Positions 1 through 6,790 of a DNA stretch of 19,036 nucleotides are shown in pieces. A program made the position numbers and the translations under genes. The stretch is taken from positions 18,920 to 37,955 of the forward strand of contig PMAM01000069.1 of the NCBI GenBank assembly GCA_003152595.1, in the 5' to 3' direction. The notes below the pieces were generated by a model that made no database searches, was not told the DNA's origin, and saw only the letters and a list, made by a program, of their open reading frames with translations. Position 1 is the first letter of the stretch. Each line of letters opens with the position of its first letter. Source of the stretch: Acidobacterium sp. Its GTDB lineage: Bacteria; Acidobacteriota; Terriglobia; Terriglobales; Acidobacteriaceae.

Positions 1-32
1 GGCTGCGGACCCTGCACTTTGATGTCAGTCAT
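1..32 (-). CDS. Possible start of the next his-operon gene (partial, cut by the window edge)
   Basis: On the minus strand an ATG at 32-30 lies inside the last codons of hisD, in another frame, and stays open to the window edge (MTDIKVQGPQ...). A GAGG element sits 5 nt upstream of this ATG, within hisD. The 8-nt overlap would give the same tight translational coupling seen between hisI and hisG. Acidobacterial his operons often continue after hisD with an aminotransferase (hisC) or hisB, but ten residues are too few to identify this one. The reading is inferred from position, overlap and ribosome site only. Confidence 0.4.
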   Translation of the reverse strand, partial: MTDIKVQGPQ

Positions 33-1278
33 GAACACCTCGCGCGCGGATCGCCTGCGCGTGGGCGGTGAGACCTTCGGCTTCAGCGAGGCGCAGGGCG
101 GCGGAACCGAACTGGCGGACACCGGCTTCAGAGTATTCCTGGACGGTGATGAGTTTGACGAAGTCGAGCACGCTGAGACCGCCGCGCGTGCGAGCGAGGC
201 CGCTGGTGGGCAGTGTGTGGTTGGGGCCGGACACATAGTCGCCGAGGGGCTGCGCAGACCAGCGGCCGATGAAGACGGAGCCGGCGTTGCGTACCCAGGC
301 GAGGTCGGCGGCGGTATCGACGGTGAGGTGCTCCGGGGCGATGCGGTTGGTGAGGTCGCGGGCTTCGTCAAGAGTGCGGGCGACGACGGCCAGCCCTCGA
401 TTTGTAACGGCAGCCGTGGCGGTTTTGTTGCCGCGGGCTGCTTTTGTAGCTGCCACGGTGACAGATTTCGCCAGAGCCGGGCTGGTGGTGATGAAAATGG
501 CCAATGTGTCGGGGTCGTGTTCGGCCTGGGCGACGAGGTCGGCGGCGATCAGGTCTGGGTCCCCGGTTTCGCTGGTGATGACCGCTTCCGTGGGGCCAGC
601 GAGCATATCGATGGAGCAGTCGAATGCGACAAGCTTCTTGGCGGCAGTGACCCAGGCGTTGCCGGGGCCGACGATCTTGTCTACAGCGGGAATCGTCTCG
701 GTGCCGTAGGCGAGGGCGGCGACAGCGTGGGCTCCGCCCACGCGATAGAATTCCGAAATCCCCAGCAAATATGCGGCTGCCAGCGTTTCTTTGGCGGGAT
801 GGGGCGAGACGGCAACGATGCGTTCGACCCCGGCGACCTGGGCGGGAATCGCGGTCATGAGCAGCGTAGAAGGCAGTGGATAGCGCCCGCTGGGGATGTA
901 ACACCCGACGGAGGCGAGCGGAACGACGCGCTGGCCGGTGGTGACGCCGGGAGCAGGTTTGATGTCGAAATTCTTCGGACGCTGGCGCAGGGAGAAAACG
1001 CGGATGTTATGGGTCGCGATCTTCAAAGCCTGCTGGAGTGGAGTAGGCGTCGATTCCCAGGCAAGCCGCATCTCGATTTGCGGAATACGTAACGGTGTTT
1101 GTGACGGAATGCGGTCCAGTTTGGCACGAAGGCGAAGAAGAGCGGGGTCGCCACCACGCCGGATCGCGTCCACGATGCGGCGGGCCTGGGGCAGGACGCG
1201 CTGATAGGGCGCTGCACCACGAGCGGTGAGCGCCGCAAGGGCGTCGAGCCCCTTGCCGTTAGTGCGGACCAGCTTCAC
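25..1278 (-). CDS. hisD: Histidinol dehydrogenase
   Basis: This enzyme catalyses the last two steps of histidine synthesis, the NAD-dependent oxidation of L-histidinol to L-histidine through histidinal, in the cytoplasm. At 417 aa it is close to the family's usual ~430. Family blocks are visible: GGAHAVAALAYGT (181-193), KIVGPGNAWV (201-210), AQAEHD (250-255), APEH (314-317) and GDYVSGPNH (346-354). By comparison with the E. coli enzyme, the zinc ligands would be Gln251, His254, Asp347 and His406, and the catalytic pair Glu316/His317; all are present, so the enzyme should be active. The start is GTG at 1278, chosen because GAGG lies 7 nt upstream and the protein begins where the family does. 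It follows hisG after 25 nt and is the third structural gene of the operon seen here. The identification is secure. Confidence 0.97.
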   Translation of the reverse strand: MKLVRTNGKGLDALAALTARGAAPYQRVLPQARRIVDAIRRGGDPALLRLRAKLDRIPSQTPLRIPQIEMRLAWESTPTPLQQALKIATHNIRVFSLRQRPKNFDIKPAPGVTTGQRVVPLASVGCYIPSGRYPLPSTLLMTAIPAQVAGVERIVAVSPHPAKETLAAAYLLGISEFYRVGGAHAVAALAYGTETIPAVDKIVGPGNAWVTAAKKLVAFDCSIDMLAGPTEAVITSETGDPDLIAADLVAQAEHDPDTLAIFITTSPALAKSVTVAATKAARGNKTATAAVTNRGLAVVARTLDEARDLTNRIAPEHLTVDTAADLAWVRNAGSVFIGRWSAQPLGDYVSGPNHTLPTSGLARTRGGLSVLDFVKLITVQEYSEAGVRQFGSAALRLAEAEGLTAHAQAIRARGVHD

Positions 1279-1303
1279 CGGACGACCTCAATGAGACCGT
1301 TAT

Positions 1304-2179
1304 TCATAGAACGACCTTATTGAGCGGGTATTCGACAATGCCGGTTGCTTTTGCCGCTTTCAGTTTGGGGATGACTTCGCGGACGGTGCTTTCTTCGAGG
1401 ATAGTGTTGACGGCGACCCATTGGGAGTTGCTCAGCTCGGAGATGGTGGGCGAGTTGAGCGCGGGCAGAACGCCGAGCACCGCAGGCAAGTTTGCCTTCT
1501 CGACGTTGAGCATGAGGCCGACGCGATCCTGAGCATCGATGGCGCCGCGAAGCATCAGGGCGAGGTTGTCGATCTTCTGCTTCTTCCAGGGATCGGCACA
1601 GGCAGAGCGGTTGGCGATGAGGCGAGTCTCGCTTTCCATCACGGTGTCGATGATACGGAGGCGATTGGCGCGCAGCGAACTGCCGGTTTCGGTGACTTCA
1701 ACGATGGCGTCGGCCAGGGTGGGCGGCTTGACCTCGGTCGCGCCCCAGCTGAACTCGACTTTCACGGGGACGTTCTTGCCGGCGAAGTACTTCTTCGTGA
1801 CTTCGACCAGCTCGGTGGCGATGATCTTGCCGGAGAGGTCTTCGGCGCGCTGCCAGGGCGAGTTTTCCGGAACGGCGAGGACCCAGCGGACGCGGCGGCG
1901 GCTTTGCTTGGCGTAGACGAGGCTGGTGACGGATTCGACATCGAGGCCGCTTTCGACAACCCAGTCGATGCCGGTGAGGCCGGCGTCGAGAACGCCGTGG
2001 TCGACGTAGCGAGTCATTTCCTGGGCGCGGATGAGCATGCACTCGATCTCGGCGTCGTCAATGGAGGGGAAGTAGGAGCGTCCGTCGGCATAAATGTTCC
2101 AGCCGGCGCGTTTAAAAAGAGCGATGGTCGCGTCCTGCAGGCTGCCCTTGGGGATGCCGAGGCGGAGTTTGTTGCTCAT
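1304..2179 (-). CDS. hisG: ATP phosphoribosyltransferase, long form
   Basis: This is the committed first step of histidine synthesis: ATP + PRPP gives N1-(5-phosphoribosyl)-ATP. At 291 aa it is the long form. The N-terminal part begins RLGIPKGSLQ (6-15), the PRPP-binding segment is DAIVEVTETGSSL (157-169), and a C-terminal ACT-like regulatory domain spans about 210-287. In this family that domain binds histidine for feedback inhibition, so no HisZ partner should be needed. The ATG overlaps the hisI stop codon as ATGA (4 nt), and GAGG lies 7 nt before the start inside hisI, so translation of the two is probably coupled. With feedback on the enzyme and attenuation on the operon, the pathway appears to be controlled at two levels. 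Confidence 0.97.
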   Translation of the reverse strand: MSNKLRLGIPKGSLQDATIALFKRAGWNIYADGRSYFPSIDDAEIECMLIRAQEMTRYVDHGVLDAGLTGIDWVVESGLDVESVTSLVYAKQSRRRVRWVLAVPENSPWQRAEDLSGKIIATELVEVTKKYFAGKNVPVKVEFSWGATEVKPPTLADAIVEVTETGSSLRANRLRIIDTVMESETRLIANRSACADPWKKQKIDNLALMLRGAIDAQDRVGLMLNVEKANLPAVLGVLPALNSPTISELSNSQWVAVNTILEESTVREVIPKLKAAKATGIVEYPLNKVVL

Positions 2180-2523
2180 GCGCTCACCTCGGAGGTGACG
2201 GTGAGCGGCCGGGTGAAGCAGCTCACGGTGCCTTCGTGGCAGACGAGGCCGTCGCCTTCAACTTCGACACGGAAGAGGATCGCGTCCTGATCGCAGTCGG
2301 TGGCGACGTCGACGATGCGGAGGCGATTGCCGCTGGTTTCGCCTTTCATCCAGAGCTTCTGGCGGGTGCGGCTCCAAAATGTAACAAAGCCGGTTTCTTT
2401 TGTTTTGCGCCAGCTTTCCTCGTTGAGGAATCCGAGCATGAGGACCTGGCCGGTGCGGGCATCCTGCACGATGCCGGGGGCGAGGCCGTCCATTTTGGCG
2501 AAGTCGATTGCGGGTTCGGTCAT
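2176..2523 (-). CDS. hisI: Phosphoribosyl-AMP cyclohydrolase, monofunctional
   Basis: This enzyme opens the adenine ring of phosphoribosyl-AMP, the third step of histidine synthesis. The 115-aa protein covers only the cyclohydrolase domain; there is no C-terminal HisE pyrophosphohydrolase, which must be encoded elsewhere. Diagnostic motifs are KLWMKGETSGN (56-66), ATDCDQDA (74-81) and CHEGTVSC (95-102). By family comparison Asp76, Asp78 and Asp80 would bind Mg2+, and Cys77, Cys95 and Cys102 would bind Zn2+; all are present. The ATG at 2523 is preceded by an AAGGAAATGAG ribosome site. It is the first structural gene of the operon and lies directly behind the attenuator terminator at 2543-2581, so its transcription should depend on read-through. 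Confidence 0.97.
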   Translation of the reverse strand: MTEPAIDFAKMDGLAPGIVQDARTGQVLMLGFLNEESWRKTKETGFVTFWSRTRQKLWMKGETSGNRLRIVDVATDCDQDAILFRVEVEGDGLVCHEGTVSCFTRPLTVTSEVSA

Positions 2524-2542
2524 CTCATTTCCTTTTCGGGCA

Positions 2543-2581
2543 AAAACTTAAAAGCCCGTCAGCGCTGGGCGCCGGCGGGCT
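2543..2581 (-). terminator. Attenuator: intrinsic terminator in the his leader
   Basis: Reading the minus strand, arm AGCCCG, one mismatched base, arm CGGCGC, a 3-nt CCA loop, then GCGCTG, the other mismatched base and CGGGCT fold into a 12-pair hairpin with one internal C-A mismatch and one G-T wobble. A U-rich run, TTTTAAGTTTTT, follows at once. The hairpin lies between the hisL stop codon (2607) and the hisI ribosome site (about 2530-2538), so it can only terminate transcripts heading into hisI. A terminator placed just before the first structural gene is the hallmark of attenuation. The hairpin and T-run are seen directly; the regulatory role is inferred. Confidence 0.85.
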
Positions 2582-2636
2582 CTTCTCAATCCTGGTTTGC
2601 TGCTGATTAACCTGGGAAGCGGAAGTTCGCCGGCAC
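2569..2636 (-). promoter_or_regulatory. Predicted antiterminator pairing of the his attenuator
   Basis: hisL codons 18-20 (GTGCCGGCG, 2636-2628) can pair with CGCCGGCGC (2577-2569) in the 5' half of the terminator: nine consecutive pairs, one of them T-G. Forming this helix would break the terminator. A ribosome stalled on the earlier His codons (6-14) leaves codons 18-20 free, allowing antitermination. A ribosome that reaches the stop codon would cover or melt them, so the terminator forms. The complementarity is read directly; the switching mechanism is inferred by analogy with enterobacterial his and trp leaders. Confidence 0.7.
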
Positions 2637-2687
2637 ACTCGTCGCATGATGATGGAGATGATGACGGTGATGAATGCGGACGGACAT
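2607..2687 (-). CDS. hisL: his operon leader peptide with seven histidines
   Basis: This 26-codon ORF runs from ATG at 2687-2685 to TAA at 2609-2607. Residues 4-14 read RIHHRHHLHHH: seven of nine codons between 6 and 14 are His. AAGGTGG at 2702-2696 lies 8 nt before the ATG, a good Shine-Dalgarno site. It sits about 80 nt upstream of hisI, with an intrinsic terminator in between. Enterobacterial hisL has the same design (a short peptide with a run of seven His): ribosome stalling on His codons when charged tRNA-His is scarce prevents formation of the terminator. The peptide itself is not expected to have a function. His content, ribosome site, alternative pairing and terminator together make chance very unlikely. 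It overlaps no other real gene. Confidence 0.88.
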   Translation of the reverse strand: MSVRIHHRHHLHHHATSVPANFRFPG

Positions 2688-2697
2688 CGCAGATTCC

Positions 2698-2727
2698 ACC
2701 TTAGGGGGTGAGGCCGCTGGATGTCAA
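2698..2727 (-). promoter_or_regulatory. Weak candidate promoter upstream of hisL
   Basis: A perfect TTGACA (2727-2722) is followed after 18 nt by TAAGGT (2703-2698), a poor -10. If used, transcription would start around 2691, removing the hisL ribosome site. Either this promoter is not the one driving hisL, or transcription starts farther upstream within 2730-2940. No better promoter was found by eye. Confidence 0.2.
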
Positions 2728-2743
2728 ATGATGCCTCTCGCGT

Positions 2744-2766
2744 CCCTGGGGTTACCCCCCCCAGGG
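2744..2766. repeat. 8-bp inverted repeat (hairpin) in the his upstream region
   Basis: CCCTGGGG (2744-2751) and CCCCAGGG (2759-2766) are perfect inverted copies separated by 7 nt. No T-run follows on either strand, so it does not look like a terminator. If the his transcript begins upstream, this stem would form part of the 5' leader. Role unknown. Confidence 0.5.
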
Positions 2767-2804
2767 GTGGGGCCTCCGGATCTCCTTTGTTTTCAAATTG
2801 AACT

Positions 2805-2829
2805 GGGTAATACCGTAGGGGTATTACCC
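2805..2829. promoter_or_regulatory. Perfect 10-bp inverted repeat, candidate operator
   Basis: GGGTAATACC (2805-2814) and GGTATTACCC (2820-2829) are exact inverted copies around a 5-nt spacer. The arms are AT-rich in the middle, in a GC-rich background. A smaller palindrome, TTCAA-A-TTGAA, lies beside it at 2792-2802. Arm length and spacing suit a dimeric DNA-binding regulator, but a 5' UTR stem of the his transcript is equally possible. No known operator is recognised. Confidence 0.5.
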
Positions 2830-2939
2830 TCCGCGGTATCGCTATCCGAGACGAAACGGGTTGCGCAGCGGCGGGAAGACGCGATCGAGCGCCCAATCCA
2901 ATTGGCAAAGATCGAAGTGAAAAGCCCGAAAACGGCAAT

Positions 2940-2968
2940 GGGGATCTCCGCCTGGGCGGACAATCCCC
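2940..2968 (-). terminator. Strong hairpin, probable terminator of the oxidoreductase operon
   Basis: On the minus strand GGGGAT pairs with ATCCCC and TCCGCC with GGCGGA around a 2-nt loop, with small internal mismatches. It is followed by ATTGCCG and then two T4 runs (TTTTCGGGCTTTT). It lies about 90 nt beyond the stop codon of the FAD/Fe-S oxidoreductase and before the his leader, where a terminator would be expected. Its first ten bases, last six bases and 29-nt length match the hairpin at 17902-17930, so it may belong to a dispersed repeat family. Confidence 0.5.
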
Positions 2969-3059
2969 ACTATCAATAGCTTGGGACCGACCGGGGGCAG
3001 AAGGCAATGAAAATCCGCGCGGACAGCAGTACGCAGGTAATGAACTCTTTCGCAGCGCA

Positions 3060-6000
3060 TCAGGATAGGGGCGCGATGACTTCGGCGAAGTGGAGGGCTC
3101 GGCGCTTGGTGTTCTGGGAGATTTGCTCGCGGCAGCTGAAGCCGTCGGCGACGAGAATCGCGTCGGGCGCCGCGGCTCGGACGGCGGGCAGGAGAACGCG
3201 CTCGCCCAGGGCCTGGGAGACCTCGAACTTCTCGCGCTCGAAGCCGAAGGGGCCGGCCATGCCGCAGCAGCCGGAGTCGAGGAGATCGACGTCGGCGCCG
3301 GTGCGGCGAAGGATCGCGACCTCGTCGGTCATCTTCATGGCGGATTTGTGATGGCAGTGGCCGTGGAGGACGATTTTTTGGCCGGAGTGGTCGGGTGGCT
3401 GGAAGTCCGGCGCGTGCTGAACGAGGAACTGGCTGAGCAGGAGGGTCTGATCGCGAAGGCGCTGCGCGCGGGGGCCGGCCTGCGAATCGGGGGGGAAGAA
3501 GTTGATCAGCTCGTCGCGGAAGACGGTGGCGCAGCTGGGCTCGAGGAAGACGAAGGGTAGGCCGGCGTCGATTTGCGGCGCGAAGTCGTGGAGGATCTTT
3601 TCGAGGTAGGTGCGAGCCTGTTTGAGGAAGCCAAAGTCGTAGAGGGGCCGGCCGCAACAGACGTGGTGGCGCGGGACTTCGGGGACGAAGCCGGCTGATT
3701 GCAGGACCTGGGCGGCCGCGGTGAGGGATTGCGGGTGGTAGTAGTTATTCCAGGTGTCGGGCCATAAAAGAACCTTTCCCTCAGGGGCTAAAGCCCCATT
3801 CTTTTTGTGGCTTTGATCGGCACCCATTCGACGCGCACCTCGCTCCGCTCGGAGCTTGCTCAGGGCAGGCTCAGAGTCGTGCTCTGATACAAAAGCGGCT
3901 GGGTCGAAATCCTGCGAACCCACCCTCTCGCTGGCGCGAGAAGAGTGGGGCACCCGGCGACTACTCCACTCGTTCTGAAAGCTGCGCGGAGCGAACCGGG
4001 GCAGCGTGCGCTGCTGGGCGACGCCGAGGATGGCTTTGACGGTGTGCGAGATTCCTGGCGTCGACAGGGGAAGGTTCGCGAGGCGCGGGGTGAGGCCGGG
4101 GATGAGCGACGCGATGTGCGCGAGGCGATCCATGAAGCCGAAGGCGTAGTGCTGGGGCTTGCGGAGGCGGTCGCCGTAGTAGTGGGCCAGAAATTCGGCC
4201 TTATAGGTGGCGACGTCGACGTTGACGGGGCACTCGCTCTTGCAGGCTTTGCAGGAGAGGCAGAGGTCGAGGGCTTCTCGAACGCTCTCGTTGTGCCAGT
4301 CGGTAGGGCCCGTCGAGGAACCGAGCACCTTGCCTTCCATCAGTTCCCAGAGGAGATGGGCGCGTCCGCGCGTGGAGTGCTGCTCCTCGCGCGTAGCCAT
4401 ATAGGAGGGGCACATGGTGCCGGCGTGATCTTTGCGGCAGGCGCCGACGCCGACGCAGCGCAGCGTGGCTTCGCCGAAGGAACCATGGTCGTCGGGGAAC
4501 TGGAAGAAGGTCTGGGGCTTTTTGGATTGATAGCCGGCACCAAGGCGGAAGCCTTCGTCGGGCTGATAGATGGGGGTGGAATCGCCGGCGGGCTCCATGA
4601 GGATGGCCGGATTCATGCGATTGTCGGGATCCCACAGCGATTTGAATTCGCGGAAAGCGTGCATGAGATCGGAGCCGAACATTTTCGGCAGCAGCGCGGC
4701 GCGGGCGCGGCCATCGCCGTGTTCGCCGGAGATGGAGCCACCGTGGGCGATGACGAGGTCGGTGGCCTGGTCGAGGAAGGCGCGGAATTTGCGGATGCCG
4801 GGCTCGGACTCGAGGTCGAAGTTGATGCGGGTGTGCACGCAGCCCTGGCCGAAGTGGCCGTACATGGGGCTGCGATAGCCGTAGTTTTTCATCAGCGCCC
4901 AGAGCTGGCGGAGGTAGGAACCAAGTTTCTCGGGCGCAACCGCGGCGTCTTCCCAACCTTCCCAGCCGTGCGGTTCGCCGGGAACGAAGACGGTAGAGCC
5001 GAGGGCCGATTCGCGAATGCGCCAGAGGCGCGGGGCTTCTTCAAGGGAGCAGACGCGGCCGGTGGGCGAGCCGGGAAAGCGAGAGGATGCGGCGAGCAGG
5101 GCGTGCGCTTTGGCTTCGGCTTCCTGATCGGTTTCGGCGCCGAACTCGGCGAGCAGGAAGCCGCCGCCTTCGGGCAGGAGGTTCATGTCGTCGTCAGCGA
5201 GGTGCTTGCGACGCATGAAGTCGAGGAGCATTGCGTCCATGCCCTCAAGGCCAATGGGGCTGAAGCGGATGATGTCGGGTACGGCGTCGGCGGCGAGGAA
5301 AGGGTCGGGGAAGGCGAGCACCGCGAGGCGGCGGCAGGGCGGCGAGTGCATCAGGTCCAGCGTGGCGGTGAGGACGGTGGCGAGTGTGCCTTCTGCACCG
5401 ACGATGGCGCGGGCGACCTGGAAGCCGTGCTCGGGGAGGAGCTCGTCGAGGTTGTAGCCGGAGACGCGGCGCGGGATTTGCGGGAAGCCGCTGCGGATTT
5501 GGTCGACATAGCGGTCGCGGATGCGGCGCAGGCCTGCGTAAATCTCAGCCGGACGACCGCCGCGGGCGATGATCGCGGCGATTTCGTCGTCGCTGGTGGC
5601 GCCGACGCTCATGCGCGTGCCGTCGTAGAGGAGGATGTCGAGGGAGCGGATGTTGTTGGCGGTGAGGCCGCCCATGACGCTGTGCGTGCCGCAGGAGTTG
5701 TTGCCGATCATGCCGCCGATGGTGCAGCGCGAGTGGGTGGCGGGATCGGGCGCGAAGGTGAGGTGATGCACTTCGGCGGCCTCGCGGACGCGGTCCAGCA
5801 CGATGCCGGGCTCGACGACGGCGGTCTTCGATGCGGGATCGAGAGAGAGGATGCGCCGCATGTATTTGGAGAAGTCGAGGACAACGGCGACGTTGCAACA
5901 CTGGCCAGAGAGGCTGGTTCCGGCGCCGCGAGGCAGGATGGCCGCGCCGAGCGAGCGACAGGCGGCGACGGTGGCTTCCACGTCGGCGGCATCGCGGGGC

Positions 6001-6182
6001 AGCACAACGCCCATGGGGGTGGCGCGGTAGTTGGAGGCGTCGACCGCGTAGAGGGCGCGGGAAGCCGGATCGAAGCGGACTTCACCCTGAACGGTGGCGC
6101 AGAGCCTGGCTTCGAGCTCGCGCGCTGCGGCGAAGGCTTCGTGGGGGCGCGGTTGGTTGAGGATGGGGAGTTGGGCAGACAT
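3060..6182 (-). CDS. FAD-linked, Fe-S-containing oxidoreductase (YdiJ / D-2-hydroxyacid dehydrogenase type)
   Basis: This 1040-aa fusion joins a FAD_binding_4 flavoprotein (about 40-270, with PRGAGTSLSGQ near 82-92) and its FAD-oxidase C-terminal domain (to ~520) to a di-cluster ferredoxin region (CRKDHAGTMCP near 577; CLSCKACKSECP near 640) and two cysteine-rich CCG domains (HVCCGRP near 840; HGHCHHKS near 937; DSGCCGMAG near 967). The family oxidises D-2-hydroxyacids such as D-lactate or D-2-hydroxyglutarate, passing electrons through Fe-S clusters to the respiratory chain; the substrate here cannot be told. The start at 6182 was chosen over an in-frame upstream extension because that extension runs through the GNAT gene; the ATG overlaps the GNAT stop as TGATG, so translation is probably coupled. 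Residues about 744-802 are foreign-looking and encoded by repeat DNA. Confidence 0.9.
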   Translation of the reverse strand: MSAQLPILNQPRPHEAFAAARELEARLCATVQGEVRFDPASRALYAVDASNYRATPMGVVLPRDAADVEATVAACRSLGAAILPRGAGTSLSGQCCNVAVVLDFSKYMRRILSLDPASKTAVVEPGIVLDRVREAAEVHHLTFAPDPATHSRCTIGGMIGNNSCGTHSVMGGLTANNIRSLDILLYDGTRMSVGATSDDEIAAIIARGGRPAEIYAGLRRIRDRYVDQIRSGFPQIPRRVSGYNLDELLPEHGFQVARAIVGAEGTLATVLTATLDLMHSPPCRRLAVLAFPDPFLAADAVPDIIRFSPIGLEGMDAMLLDFMRRKHLADDDMNLLPEGGGFLLAEFGAETDQEAEAKAHALLAASSRFPGSPTGRVCSLEEAPRLWRIRESALGSTVFVPGEPHGWEGWEDAAVAPEKLGSYLRQLWALMKNYGYRSPMYGHFGQGCVHTRINFDLESEPGIRKFRAFLDQATDLVIAHGGSISGEHGDGRARAALLPKMFGSDLMHAFREFKSLWDPDNRMNPAILMEPAGDSTPIYQPDEGFRLGAGYQSKKPQTFFQFPDDHGSFGEATLRCVGVGACRKDHAGTMCPSYMATREEQHSTRGRAHLLWELMEGKVLGSSTGPTDWHNESVREALDLCLSCKACKSECPVNVDVATYKAEFLAHYYGDRLRKPQHYAFGFMDRLAHIASLIPGLTPRLANLPLSTPGISHTVKAILGVAQQRTLPRFAPRSFQNEWSSRRVPHSSRASERVGSQDFDPAAFVSEHDSEPALSKLRAERGARRMGADQSHKKNGALAPEGKVLLWPDTWNNYYHPQSLTAAAQVLQSAGFVPEVPRHHVCCGRPLYDFGFLKQARTYLEKILHDFAPQIDAGLPFVFLEPSCATVFRDELINFFPPDSQAGPRAQRLRDQTLLLSQFLVQHAPDFQPPDHSGQKIVLHGHCHHKSAMKMTDEVAILRRTGADVDLLDSGCCGMAGPFGFEREKFEVSQALGERVLLPAVRAAAPDAILVADGFSCREQISQNTKRRALHFAEVIAPLS
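3777..3953. repeat. Composite palindromic repeat inserted in frame in the oxidoreductase gene
   Basis: This ~180-nt block contains several inverted repeats: GGGGCT-AA-AGCCCC at 3784-3797; an imperfect ~12-pair hairpin at 3919-3949 (arms beginning CCCAC and ending GTGGG); and a CGCTCCGCTCGGAGC-like palindrome around 3841-3855. It encodes a polar, low-conservation linker (VPHSSRASERVG... to ...NGALAPEG) between the ferredoxin region and the first CCG domain, just before KVLLWPDTWNNYY, where family members normally continue directly. No stop codon or frameshift is introduced. It resembles the short dispersed palindromic repeats of acidobacterial intergenic regions; that family assignment is from memory. 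Confidence 0.65.
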
Positions 6183-6715
6183 CAGAGTTCTTTGCGGAGG
6201 AAGGCGATTTCGAGAGCGTCGGTTTGGCGCAGGACGGGGTTCTGGTTGTAGCGGTCGACGGGCGTGAAGCCCATGGAGCGGTAGAGCCGGTAAGCAGCCT
6301 GCATGGATTGAGGCATGGTGTCGAGGTACATGGCAGTGTAGCCCCGTTCGCGGGCGAGGTCGATGATGGCAGCGGCGAGCTGGCGGCCGAGGCCGGTTCC
6401 CTGCTGGGTTGGGCGGACCCAAAGGCGCTTCATCTCGCAGGCGCGCTCGCTCGGGTGCGGCGGATTCTCGATCTTCAGAGGCTTCAGCGCTACGCATCCG
6501 GCGGGGGTGTTGTCGTTGAAGGCGAGCAGGACGGCGCCTGCGGGTTCGGCGTAGCTGCCGGGAAGACCGGCGAGCTCCTCTTCGAGACTTTCGACGCAGA
6601 TGTGCTGGCCGCCGACGGATTCGTTGAGGAAGTGCGCGTACTCGCGCATGAGGGTCCGGCAGAGGTCGGCATCGTTGTTCGCGCCGTCGAATTTTGCCGG
6701 CCGGAGGGTCGCCAT
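6182..6715 (-). CDS. GNAT-family N-acetyltransferase
   Basis: This 177-aa protein transfers an acetyl group from acetyl-CoA to an amine substrate that cannot be predicted. The acetyl-CoA loop QQGTGLGRQL (104-113, counted from this start) follows the strand MKRLWVRP, and the C-terminal segment YRLYRSMGF is the usual GNAT motif B. The start at 6715 is preferred over an in-frame ATG at 6799: the extra 28 residues are low-conservation and would run through the upstream promoter and over the start codon of the divergent S9 peptidase gene. No Shine-Dalgarno site precedes ATG; TATGAT lies 6 nt upstream, suggesting a leaderless message. Its stop codon overlaps the oxidoreductase start by one base, so the two form an operon. 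Confidence 0.85.
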   Translation of the reverse strand: MATLRPAKFDGANNDADLCRTLMREYAHFLNESVGGQHICVESLEEELAGLPGSYAEPAGAVLLAFNDNTPAGCVALKPLKIENPPHPSERACEMKRLWVRPTQQGTGLGRQLAAAIIDLARERGYTAMYLDTMPQSMQAAYRLYRSMGFTPVDRYNQNPVLRQTDALEIAFLRKEL

Positions 6716-6721
6716 ATCGGA

Positions 6722-6727
6722 ATCATA
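6722..6727 (-). promoter_or_regulatory. -10-like hexamer 6 nt before the GNAT start
   Basis: TATGAT (5 of 6 matches to the -10 consensus) ends 6 nt before the ATG at 6715, placing the transcription start at or next to the start codon. No -35 consensus is seen at 16-18 nt. No Shine-Dalgarno site is present, consistent with a leaderless mRNA. Confidence 0.4.
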
Positions 6728-6743
6728 CTTTTTGCCGCGAGCC

Positions 6744-6756
6744 GGGAGCCGGGAGC
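6744..6756. repeat. 13-nt direct repeat, copy 1 (flanks the S9 peptidase gene)
   Basis: GGGAGCCGGGAGC occurs here and again at 8861-8873, one copy on each side of the S9 peptidase gene. It is itself made of a GGGAGC duplication. It may be a dispersed short repeat rather than a mobile-element footprint. Confidence 0.5.
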
Positions 6757-6784
6757 AGCGTCGCGCGAAAAGTGGAGGACCTGA

Positions 6785-6790
6785 TATAAA
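6785..6790 (+). promoter_or_regulatory. -10-like hexamer 7 nt before the S9 peptidase start
   Basis: TATAAA ends 7 nt before the ATG at 6798. The only purine-rich stretch (GGAGGA, 6774-6779) is 18 nt from the ATG, too far for a ribosome site. The arrangement suggests transcription beginning at or next to the start codon. No convincing -35 was found. Confidence 0.4.

Noticed and set aside
19..1092. Long plus-strand ORF opposite hisD
   Set aside because: It is antisense to a clearly conserved gene, with Gly-rich composition typical of the reverse strand of GC-rich coding DNA and no ribosome site.
2525..3007. 160-aa minus-strand ORF covering the his leader
   Set aside because: It ends at the hisI ribosome site but has no motif or good ribosome site, and spans the terminator; the short His-rich ORF in another frame explains the region far better.
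3945..6251. 768-aa plus-strand ORF opposite the oxidoreductase
   Set aside because: It is a GC-rich antisense shadow, Gly/Ala/Glu/Val-rich, with no recognisable domain; the opposite strand carries conserved FAD and Fe-S motifs.
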